Source: Candidatus Omnitrophota bacterium
GTDB taxonomy: Bacteria; Omnitrophota; Koll11; Zapsychrales; Fredricksoniimonadaceae
Direction of reading: 5' to 3'
Assembly: GCA_023247595.1 (NCBI GenBank)
Contig: JAHFGF010000082.1
Coordinates: 1-7,323 of the forward strand
DNA length: 7,323 nt
Part shown: piece after piece, positions 1-6,021 of the stretch
Numbering within the stretch: position 1 is the first letter of the stretch
Layout of the letters: every line of letters starts with the position of its first letter
Made by a program: the position numbers and the translations under genes
The notes under the pieces: model-generated
The model's database searches: none
The model's input: only the letters and a program-made list of their open reading frames with translations
Told to the model about the DNA's origin: nothing

Positions 1-30
1 TAAGAAAATTCAACTTAAATTACGATAACA

Positions 31-36
31 AGGGAG
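31..36 (+). promoter_or_regulatory. Shine-Dalgarno AGGGAG deciding start of first gene
   Basis: AGGGAG is separated by 6 bases from ATG 43. It directly abuts the alternative TTG at 37, which rules that start out on spacing. Confidence 0.65.
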
Positions 37-42
37 TTGTCT

Positions 43-609
43 ATGCGTTTCGGGCGACTGTGCGGATATGGTTTGTGTCTGATTTTAACCATGCTGTTTT
101 GTAATCCAGGTTGGGCGGCGAATTGGGTTTCTGTCAAAGATTACAATTTGGATTACCCGTTGATGATCGCGGGAACCTATCAAAAAAAGATGTCCAACGT
201 CACCGAACCGCGGCCGGTTGAAAGCAAATATCTTCAAGTCATAGCGGGCGGTGTTGTTCTCATTGATAACGGCGCCGGATTATTTTTGCGTGTTAGGTGG
301 ATTGGGGAACCGATTAAAAACACTTATTTCAAAATCGAATATCCTAATCCCAAAGATCCGTCGCAGCCGTTGGTTAATGACTTTTTCAATGAAACGGGTC
401 TGACTGAATATAATTTTTCATCGCCCGATGTCATTGGCGGGCTTGTGGGTTACCGCGATTATTTCATCACGGTTTATGTTTATGAGAACAAAGAGTCGAA
501 AGAGCCTATGGATGTCCTTAAGCAAAAGGTCCGCAGTTATGTGGATACTCGGGGCGAGGTGTTGATTTTTAAGAAAGTGCTTAAAACTGTTCCCACACGA
601 AGACGTTAG
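43..609 (+). CDS. Secreted protein of unknown function (188 aa)
   Basis: I do not recognise a family. The protein begins with a Sec-type signal peptide: basic residues at 2 and 5, a hydrophobic core at about 8-20 (LCLILTMLF), and a likely cleavage after GWA at residue 25. The mature part, about 160 residues, is mixed polar and beta-rich, with alternating segments such as YLQVIAGGVVLI, LFLRVRWIG and YFITVYVYEN. It ends in a basic tail (TRRR). There are no further membrane segments and no cysteine after the signal peptide, so a soluble periplasmic or secreted beta-sandwich is likely (inference). The ATG at 43 was chosen over an in-frame TTG at 37 because AGGGAG sits 6 bases upstream of it. The stop is 36 bp before the plug-protease gene on the same strand, so the two are probably co-transcribed and may work together in the envelope. 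Function is unknown. Confidence 0.8.
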   Translation: MRFGRLCGYGLCLILTMLFCNPGWAANWVSVKDYNLDYPLMIAGTYQKKMSNVTEPRPVESKYLQVIAGGVVLIDNGAGLFLRVRWIGEPIKNTYFKIEYPNPKDPSQPLVNDFFNETGLTEYNFSSPDVIGGLVGYRDYFITVYVYENKESKEPMDVLKQKVRSYVDTRGEVLIFKKVLKTVPTRRR

Positions 610-645
610 CGTGTGTCCCCCGGTTAATCAACAACAGGAGGTGGT

Positions 646-3069
646 ATGCGTTTTTATCTTGTGGTGCTTTTGGGTTTGTTTCTTTGTTTCCCGTCGGCCT
701 TTGCCATAGTGGGATCCGGATCGGTTGTGGACAGCGTTTCTCCCGTGCAGGTTTTATCGGCGGAAGATTTTCAGAAGACTCCTGTTGAGAACCGCAATAT
801 GGCCGATGTTCTCAAAGCGCTTCCCACAAAGGCAGATGAGATCATCGCGCGTCAGGATATTAATCTGGCCGGACTCAGCCTTCAGAAAAACCTTCTTTTA
901 ATAAACGGCCGCCGGACAGACAGCCAGGATCTCTCGACGATTCCGCAAGAAATTGTTGACCGCATTGAAGTGCTCAAAGATGGCGCCAGCGCGATTTATG
1001 GATCAGATGCTGTCGGCGGTGTCATCAATGTCATTACTAAGAAAAATTTTGAACTTCATCCCCAGGAACTGCCGCAGGCGTCCAGCTTTCAGGCCATTGA
1101 GTTGGATTGGCAGGCCAAGGGCATTACCGTCGGACGTTTGGGCATCAACGAAAATTACGGACAATACAATTTCGGGCTTTCCGAATATCAGAATAAGCAC
1201 TGGTCGTGGCATCCGGGTTTCAAGTTTGGAGAGACCTACGGATTAAGCGGGCCCATCGTCGTTTTGGGCAAAACTCCCAAGGGCCCGGGATATTCTATTT
1301 ACAATGCTAACGGCGCTTGGATGGGAGATTTGAATAAAGCGAAGATCAATGATAATCCTATGAGCACCGGTTTGTATTTAGCAGACGCAGAATATCCGGC
1401 CTTTAATAAAGGATACCGCATTAATGACCATTTGTTTGAGCCTCAAAATTTTGATCCGTACAGCGTCGTGATCCTGCCGAGCCGTCGGAGCTTTGGTGAT
1501 CTTTTTCGTACAGGAAACGAATTTAACAACAGTCTCAACACGTTTAAAAGTTACAACAATCATTTTGAAGGTATGGATGGCGGATGCGTGCCGCCGTACG
1601 CGCGGGAATTGGTGTTGCCCCGTTTCGTTCTTGAGGACATGATTCCGAACGACCCGCTCTATCAAAGATCTTTAAAGAAGAAAAAACGCGGAGGCATTCC
1701 GATTGTCTCCGGTGTTTTAGGCGGAATCAAAGATGTGGGCTCCGGCGTTTTGGGCGGCAGTGTCGGCATTTCCGTCGACAAAGAAGGGCCGGCTGTTTAT
1801 GACCAATATAGTTTGCCGCAGATTGGTTTTCTTCCCCAATCGGATCCGAATTCCGCTTGGAATCTGGTGGATGCCCAGTCGAAAAATGTGATTGTCGCGG
1901 TCATTGATTCCGGTCTTGATCTTGCGCATCCGGATGCCCCGCAATATATCTGGGCCAATGAGAAAGAAATTCCAGACAACGCTATCGACGACGACAAAAA
2001 CGGTTATGTCGATGATGTCAACGGCTGGAATTTTATTGATGAGAATAATGATTTAAAAGATCTGCGCGGGCACGGAACGGTTGTCGCCGGAATCATCGCG
2101 GCGCGTTCCAATAACGGCAAGGGAATTGCCGGCATTAATCCCGGCGCGGTGATTATGCCTTTGAAGGTCGCGGATAAATTCGGGAACACCAACAGCCTTC
2201 GCATTTTTCGGGCCATTCATTACGCTGTTACCAACGGCGCGCGGGTGATTAACGTGAGTCTTGGTGCCCAAGGCGTTTCAACACTTGAACGCCTGGCTAT
2301 TAACTACGCGCGCAGCCGCGCTGTGTTGGTTGTAACCGCCAGCGGCAATGACGGCGCTGATTTGGATTCCTTTGGTCCGTCGTCGTCGGGAAGTACGCTC
2401 GCGGTGGGCGCGGTCAATGTGGACGGGACGCGCAGCACGGTGTCCAACTGGGGCGCCAACAACGCGCTTATGGCGCCGGGCGAAGAAATTTATTCCCTGC
2501 ATTCCAAAGACGCGTCGTGGGACGGGCCTGCTGGCGAGCGGGAACGTCTGTATACAAAAATGTCCGGCACATCTTTTTCCGCGCCGATGGTGGCGGCAAC
2601 CGCGTCGCTGCTCTTGGTCAAAGAACCTAAACTGAGTCCTGAAGAGCTCGAGGACATTTTAATGTCGAGCGCCAAGCGCATGGGCGACGAAGATTGGAAC
2701 TTTCGCACCGGCGCGGGTTTTTTGGACGCGGCCAAAGCCATCCGCTCCATTTCGGATGAGCATTTTAATGTGAAAATAACAGGGCTTAAAAAAATCAGTG
2801 ATGACAAGGGAAAGAAGTTGGCTGCTGTTGATGTTTACGCAACCGTGCGCGGAAAGGTAGATCATTTCACCGTCGAGGCTGGCAAAGGCAAGAATGCCCG
2901 CAGTTTTAAACCGCTTATCGGGATTGCCGGCCAGCAAGCAAGCGATGATCTGGTCGCGCGCATTACGCCGGACGCCCTGCGCGGGAGCAATGAATGGATA
3001 ATCCTTGTGCGTGCCATGGATACATCCGGCAAAGAACATGTGGCCAAAATCCTTTTAACTCTTAAATGA
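646..3069 (+). CDS. Exported TonB-plug / subtilisin-like (S8) protease fusion
   Basis: Predicted envelope serine protease of 807 aa. Residues 1-20 are a signal peptide (cleavage after SAFA). Residues about 28-135 match a TonB-dependent-receptor plug: SPVQVLSAEDF, then LLLINGRR, then DRIEVLKDGASAIYGSDAVG followed by GVINVITKK. The usual barrel of several hundred residues does not follow. Residues 136-334 are unrecognised, aromatic-rich and contain one Cys (314). NDPLY (335-339) resembles the lead-in to subtilase domains. A Gly-rich insert (341-385) with two SGVLGG copies separates it from DQYSLPQIG. The S8 domain spans about 386-700. Its catalytic residues are Asp421 (VIDSG), His476 (GHGT) and Ser643 (GTSFSAP), with oxyanion Asn568 (SGND) and an Asp/Asn-rich, possibly Ca-binding, stretch at about 445-470. 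Residues about 707-807 look like a beta-sandwich. The start is supported by AGGAGG 4 bases before the ATG. The third gene's ribosome site overlaps its stop. Location (periplasm, outer membrane or secreted) and substrate are unknown. The domain calls are secure, but the purpose of the fusion is not. Confidence 0.92.
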   Translation: MRFYLVVLLGLFLCFPSAFAIVGSGSVVDSVSPVQVLSAEDFQKTPVENRNMADVLKALPTKADEIIARQDINLAGLSLQKNLLLINGRRTDSQDLSTIPQEIVDRIEVLKDGASAIYGSDAVGGVINVITKKNFELHPQELPQASSFQAIELDWQAKGITVGRLGINENYGQYNFGLSEYQNKHWSWHPGFKFGETYGLSGPIVVLGKTPKGPGYSIYNANGAWMGDLNKAKINDNPMSTGLYLADAEYPAFNKGYRINDHLFEPQNFDPYSVVILPSRRSFGDLFRTGNEFNNSLNTFKSYNNHFEGMDGGCVPPYARELVLPRFVLEDMIPNDPLYQRSLKKKKRGGIPIVSGVLGGIKDVGSGVLGGSVGISVDKEGPAVYDQYSLPQIGFLPQSDPNSAWNLVDAQSKNVIVAVIDSGLDLAHPDAPQYIWANEKEIPDNAIDDDKNGYVDDVNGWNFIDENNDLKDLRGHGTVVAGIIAARSNNGKGIAGINPGAVIMPLKVADKFGNTNSLRIFRAIHYAVTNGARVINVSLGAQGVSTLERLAINYARSRAVLVVTASGNDGADLDSFGPSSSGSTLAVGAVNVDGTRSTVSNWGANNALMAPGEEIYSLHSKDASWDGPAGERERLYTKMSGTSFSAPMVAATASLLLVKEPKLSPEELEDILMSSAKRMGDEDWNFRTGAGFLDAAKAIRSISDEHFNVKITGLKKISDDKGKKLAAVDVYATVRGKVDHFTVEAGKGKNARSFKPLIGIAGQQASDDLVARITPDALRGSNEWIILVRAMDTSGKEHVAKILLTLK

Positions 3070-3071
3070 GG
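3068..3071 (+). promoter_or_regulatory. Shine-Dalgarno GAGG overlapping the protease stop codon
   Basis: GAGG shares its first two bases with the TGA stop (3067-3069) of the protease gene and lies 6 bases before ATG 3078. This favours 3078 over the in-frame ATG at 3066, which has no purine-rich site upstream. It also suggests that ribosomes ending the protease re-initiate on the YceI gene. Confidence 0.6.
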
Positions 3072-3077
3072 CAGATT

Positions 3078-3587
3078 ATGAAAACAACGATATTGAGCAT
3101 GGTGTGTGTGTTACTTTTGGCGTGCCCTCAGTCTTTTGCCGCGGCGAAAGACATCAACTCGAAGAACGCCAGTATAGTTTTTATGGTTGATCATGACCAG
3201 GCAGGATACACCATCGGGTCATTTGATGAATTTAGCGGAAGCGTTGAATTCAACGACGAGCAAACGCGGATTGTATCGGCCAAAGTCACGGTTGCGACCG
3301 CGAGTGTCAACACCCAAAGTCCCATCCGCGATGAAGGCCTGCGTTCCCCGCTGTTTTTTGACGCCGAGAAATTCCCTCAGGCTGTTTATGAAAACGGAGC
3401 TTTGACGTTAAAGGGAGTGACAAAGCCGGTTGCCCTTACAGTTGAACAAGATAAAGCCCGGGGCGTTGTGGTCATCCGCGGATCGTTTGACCGCAATGAT
3501 TTCGGGATCACGTACAATAAATTATTAGCCAAGAAAAATAAATCCATCGGCGACAAGGTTGAGCTGGTGGTTGAAATCCCGTCGTAA
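3078..3587 (+). CDS. YceI-family periplasmic lipid-binding protein
   Basis: A 169-aa exported protein of the YceI family, lipocalin-like beta-barrels that bind isoprenoid or other amphiphilic lipids in the periplasm. The N-terminus is a signal peptide (MKTT, hydrophobic core 5-15). The family pattern follows: GSFDEFSGSVEF (47-58), an SVNT...RDEGLRSPLFFDAEKFP block (76-100), LTLKGVTKPVALTVE (109-123), SFDRNDFGI (136-144) and IGDKVELVVEI (157-167). Length is slightly below the usual mature-plus-signal size; the segment between the GVTKPV and RNDFGI blocks looks shortened. The signal peptide is ambiguous. LLAC (13-16) resembles a lipobox with Cys16, while SFA|AA (after residue 21) would suit signal peptidase I. 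The ligand is unknown. Start 3078 was preferred to 3066 on ribosome-site spacing. The gene is probably translationally coupled to the protease upstream. Confidence 0.9.
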   Translation: MKTTILSMVCVLLLACPQSFAAAKDINSKNASIVFMVDHDQAGYTIGSFDEFSGSVEFNDEQTRIVSAKVTVATASVNTQSPIRDEGLRSPLFFDAEKFPQAVYENGALTLKGVTKPVALTVEQDKARGVVVIRGSFDRNDFGITYNKLLAKKNKSIGDKVELVVEIPS

Positions 3588-3623
3588 TATGTGTCTTCTT
3601 GATGTATAGCGTTTAAGTCCATG

Positions 3624-3714
3624 ATCGTCATTACGAGCCTCCTGCCTACGCAGGCAGGCGAAGGGGCGAAGTAATCTTATAAAGATTGCTTCGCCTACGG
3701 CTCGCAATGACGAT
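3624..3714. repeat. 91-bp palindromic intergenic repeat element
   Basis: The ends are a 16-bp inverted repeat with one mismatch: ATCGTCATTACGAGCC (3624-3639) against GGCTCGCAATGACGAT (3699-3714). Inside are two further hairpins. CCTGCCT/AGGCAGG (3641-3647 / 3652-3658) has a 4-base loop. GCGAAGTAATCTT/AAGATTGCTTCGC (3666-3678 / 3682-3694) has one G-T wobble and a 3-base loop, and can be extended by one more G-C pair. The motif words resemble REP/MITE-like palindromes that I recall from many bacterial genomes; this is recalled resemblance, not a search. No T-tract follows, so it is not a standard rho-independent terminator. It fills about half of the gap between the YceI and DUF3820 genes. Confidence 0.85.
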
Positions 3715-3775
3715 GGTTACGATTATAGTGAGTTTTACCGGATACTAGAAATTCTGTCCGTCTTATTCATAACTT

Positions 3776-4018
3776 ATGTCCAATGAACTGACTTCCCCTA
3801 TCTTTGATGAAGCCTATCTGCTGGATCTGGTCCGCGCGCGCATGCCGTTTGGGAAGTACAAAAATGTTTTGCTTGTCGATCTTCCGGAAACATATATCAT
3901 GTGGTTTGCCCGTAAAGGATTTCCCAAAGGAAAACTGGGCAACATGCTGCAAAGCCTTTATGAAATTAAAGTCAATGGGTTGGATGCTTTGCTGGATCCC
4001 ATTCGACAAAATATTTGA
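3776..4018 (+). CDS. DUF3820 family small protein (80 aa)
   Basis: A small soluble protein matching the DUF3820 family (also named putative quorum-sensing-regulated virulence factor). It has no established biochemical role that I can name with confidence. The family core is plain: MPFGKYKNVLLVDLPETY (23-40), MWFARKGFPKGKLGNML (42-58) and LYEIKVNGLDALLDPIR (61-77). Length is typical, with no signal peptide or membrane segment. The ATG at 3776 is the first usable start and covers the whole domain, but no Shine-Dalgarno sequence lies in the 20 bases before it, unlike the exported genes upstream. A TATAGT (-10-like) at 3724-3729 lacks a recognisable -35 partner. recQ starts 73 bp downstream on the same strand. 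The FGKYK motif recalls small domains appended to exonucleases, so a nucleic-acid role is conceivable (inference only). Confidence 0.85.
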   Translation: MSNELTSPIFDEAYLLDLVRARMPFGKYKNVLLVDLPETYIMWFARKGFPKGKLGNMLQSLYEIKVNGLDALLDPIRQNI

Positions 4019-4027
4019 TAATAAAAT

Positions 4028-4078
4028 GTGAAACGTTCAACACGCTTCACGTTTCACGTTTCACAAACGACGCTTCAC
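4028..4078. repeat. Inverted and tandem TTCAC heptamer repeats before recQ
   Basis: The 73-bp gap contains GTGAAACGT (4028-4036). It is perfectly inverted as ACGTTTCAC at 4049-4057 and again, overlapping by two bases, at 4056-4064. Read as heptamers, the stretch is GCTTCAC, GTTTCAC, GTTTCAC (4044-4064), then a 7-base spacer and another GCTTCAC (4072-4078). A 9-bp stem with a 12-base loop could form upstream of recQ. No T-tract follows it, so it is not a classic terminator. It may simply be a slippage-prone intergenic repeat. Confidence 0.7.
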
Positions 4079-4091
4079 GAAAGACATCCCA

Positions 4092-5900
4092 ATGCTTATC
4101 AATGCCATCAACGATAATAAATTAAACATCCTCAAATCCATCTTTGGTTACACTTCATTTCGTCCTTTGCAGGATACCTGCATTCAGTTGGTCTTGGATA
4201 AACAGGACACTTTGCTCATTATGCCGACGGGCGGGGGGAAGTCGTTGTGCTATCAGATCCCTGCCTTGATGTTTCCGGGACTGACGATTGTGATTTCACC
4301 GCTCATTGCGCTCATGAAGGATCAGGTCAGCCAGCTTAAAAATTTAGGCGTTGAGGCGGAGGTCTTAAATAGTACGCTTTCCTGGGAGGAGTATGAGACC
4401 AATATTGGCCGCATCCGTTCAGGGCGGACGAAAATGCTTTTTTGCGCGCCGGAAACATTGCTTAAGCCGGAAATTTTAGAAATGCTTTCGACCTGCCGTG
4501 TGGATTGCGTGACGGTTGACGAGGCGCACTGCATTTCCGAATGGGGGCATGATTTCCGTCCAGAATATCGGCAGATCAAAGACATCCGCAGTCATTTTCC
4601 CGACGCGGTTTATCTGGCCGTGACCGCGACCGCCACCCAGCGGGTGCGTGAAGATATCGTCACCAATCTGGCGCTTCAAACGCCCCGTGAATTGGTCGCG
4701 AGTTTCAACCGCGACAATTTGTTTTATGAAGTGATCCCCAAACACCATGCCACCCGCCAGGTGTTGGAATTTCTCAAATCAGTCAAGAATCAAAGCGGCA
4801 TCATTTATTGTTTTTCGCGAAAGCAAGTGGATGATTTAACTTATGAGCTTAAAACAGCGGGGCACAAGGCCCTGGCCTATCACGCGGGCCTGCCCGACGA
4901 CGTCCGTCACCGCAACCAGGAACTTTTCATCCGCGATGATGTGCCTATCATGGTTGCCACCATTGCCTTCGGCATGGGCATCAACAAACCTAATGTGCGT
5001 TTTGTCATTCACTTTGACCTTCCCAAAAATATTGAATCCTATTATCAGGAAACCGGCCGAGCCGGGCGTGACGGTTTGCCGTCGCACTGTTTGCTTTTGT
5101 ATTCCGCGGGAGACAGCGGCAAGATCCGTTATTTTATCGAACAGAAAGCCGGTGACGCCCAGCGGCGTGTGGCGCAGAATCATCTCAACGCGATTGTGAG
5201 TTTCGCGGAAAGCCGCCGGTGCCGTCGGATCGCGCTGATTACTTATTTCGGCGAACCTTATTCGATTGAAAATTGCGGGCTGTGCGACAACTGCAGCAAA
5301 CCTCAGGAATCGGCTGTCAACCTGACGCTTCAGGCTGTAAAATTTCTGCAATGCATGAGCGAAACCGGCGAACGCTTCGGCGCTCTTCATATCATCAATG
5401 TTCTGCGCGGCAGTCAATCGGAAAAAATTTTAAGTTACAATCACCAGAAATGTTCCACCTTCGCGGCGGGGCGCGGCTGGACGGTCAAACAATGGCAGTC
5501 GCTGGTTCAGCAGATGCTGTCTCAAAAAATTTTGGTTAAAGACGACGAGTATGGTGTTTTAAGTTTTGGTAACGGGGCTTTGGGAATTTTTGCCGGAAAG
5601 CGCGGCTTTGATGGATTTCAGCCGCCGTCCGATGCGGTGGAATTAAAAGCCCCTAGCCGTCAAATGACGAACGAAGGCTATGACGAAGGCCTATTTGAAA
5701 TCCTGCGCGCCAAACGCAAACAGATGGCTGACAGCGAAGGCGTGCCGCCGTATATTATTTTTTCCGACAAATCGCTGATTGACATGTGCCAGCGCCGCCC
5801 GAGGACATCTGCCCAATTCGCCATGGTCTATGGAGTCGGCGAACTCAAATTAGCCAAATACGCCGAAACATTTATCCGGCTGATTAACGCGTATAAATAA
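4092..5900 (+). CDS. recQ: ATP-dependent DNA helicase RecQ
   Basis: A 3'-to-5' superfamily 2 DNA helicase that unwinds forked and recombination intermediates in genome maintenance. At 602 aa it is full length for a bacterial RecQ. The helicase core carries motif 0 FGYTSFRPLQ (18-27), Walker A PTGGGKS (45-51, Lys50), DEAH (143-146) followed by the RecQ aromatic-rich loop (HCISEWGHDFRPEY, 146-159) and motif III TATAT (178-182). It also has motif IV IIYCFSRKQ (237-245), motif V VATIAFGMGINKPNV (288-302) and motif VI QETGRAGRDG (319-328). Zinc ligands are Cys377, Cys395, Cys398 and Cys401. The RQC winged helix spans about 408-505, and an HRDC domain about 530-602 (ends ETFIRLINAYK). All key residues are present. 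The start codon gives a standard N-terminus, but only a weak GAAAGA precedes it (4079-4084). The gene lies downstream of a DUF3820 gene and may share its transcript. Confidence 0.97.
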   Translation: MLINAINDNKLNILKSIFGYTSFRPLQDTCIQLVLDKQDTLLIMPTGGGKSLCYQIPALMFPGLTIVISPLIALMKDQVSQLKNLGVEAEVLNSTLSWEEYETNIGRIRSGRTKMLFCAPETLLKPEILEMLSTCRVDCVTVDEAHCISEWGHDFRPEYRQIKDIRSHFPDAVYLAVTATATQRVREDIVTNLALQTPRELVASFNRDNLFYEVIPKHHATRQVLEFLKSVKNQSGIIYCFSRKQVDDLTYELKTAGHKALAYHAGLPDDVRHRNQELFIRDDVPIMVATIAFGMGINKPNVRFVIHFDLPKNIESYYQETGRAGRDGLPSHCLLLYSAGDSGKIRYFIEQKAGDAQRRVAQNHLNAIVSFAESRRCRRIALITYFGEPYSIENCGLCDNCSKPQESAVNLTLQAVKFLQCMSETGERFGALHIINVLRGSQSEKILSYNHQKCSTFAAGRGWTVKQWQSLVQQMLSQKILVKDDEYGVLSFGNGALGIFAGKRGFDGFQPPSDAVELKAPSRQMTNEGYDEGLFEILRAKRKQMADSEGVPPYIIFSDKSLIDMCQRRPRTSAQFAMVYGVGELKLAKYAETFIRLINAYK

Positions 5901-5926
5901 AATATTCCACGGCTTGGCGCAGGATG

Positions 5927-5955
5927 TTGTCAGTCAGTTGTCTTTGTAGTAATAT
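5927..5955 (+). promoter_or_regulatory. Putative sigma70-type promoter for the Bro-N gene
   Basis: TTGTCA (5927-5932, 5 of 6 to the -35 consensus) and TAATAT (5950-5955, 4 of 6 to the -10) are 17 bases apart. They lie in the 121-bp gap after recQ and would give a leader of about 60 bases. The -35 overlaps a direct repeat GTTGTC (5926-5931 and 5937-5942, 11-bp period). Found by eye; the -10 is mediocre. Confidence 0.35.
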
Positions 5956-6021
5956 GCGTATGTCAAAAATTATTGCTTCCCCCCAAGGCGCAATCTCACC
6001 GGCCATACAAAGGGGCTTTTT

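Noticed and set aside
2659..3039. 126-aa minus-strand frame opposite the protease C-terminus
   Set aside because: It is antisense to a well-supported coding frame and its composition looks like reversed coding sequence.
3066..3077. Upstream ATG at 3066 for the YceI gene (ATGA overlap with the protease stop)
   Set aside because: It has no ribosome site upstream, while the ATG at 3078 has GAGG at 6-base spacing and gives a cleaner signal peptide start.
3624..3714. Rho-independent terminator after the YceI gene
   Set aside because: The stems are good but no run of T follows either hairpin, and the nested symmetric layout fits a repeat element better.
3767..4009. 80-aa minus-strand frame mirroring the DUF3820 gene, as a possible antitoxin or overlapping gene
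   Set aside because: The + strand product matches a known family across its length. The minus frame shows no recognisable motif or start signal.
4044..4078. CRISPR-like array
   Set aside because: The repeat units are only 7 bases with essentially no spacers, and no cas gene is present.
4836..5417. 193-aa open frame on the minus strand inside recQ
   Set aside because: It lies wholly antisense to a helicase gene with every motif intact. It has no family resemblance or ribosome site, so it is a shadow frame.
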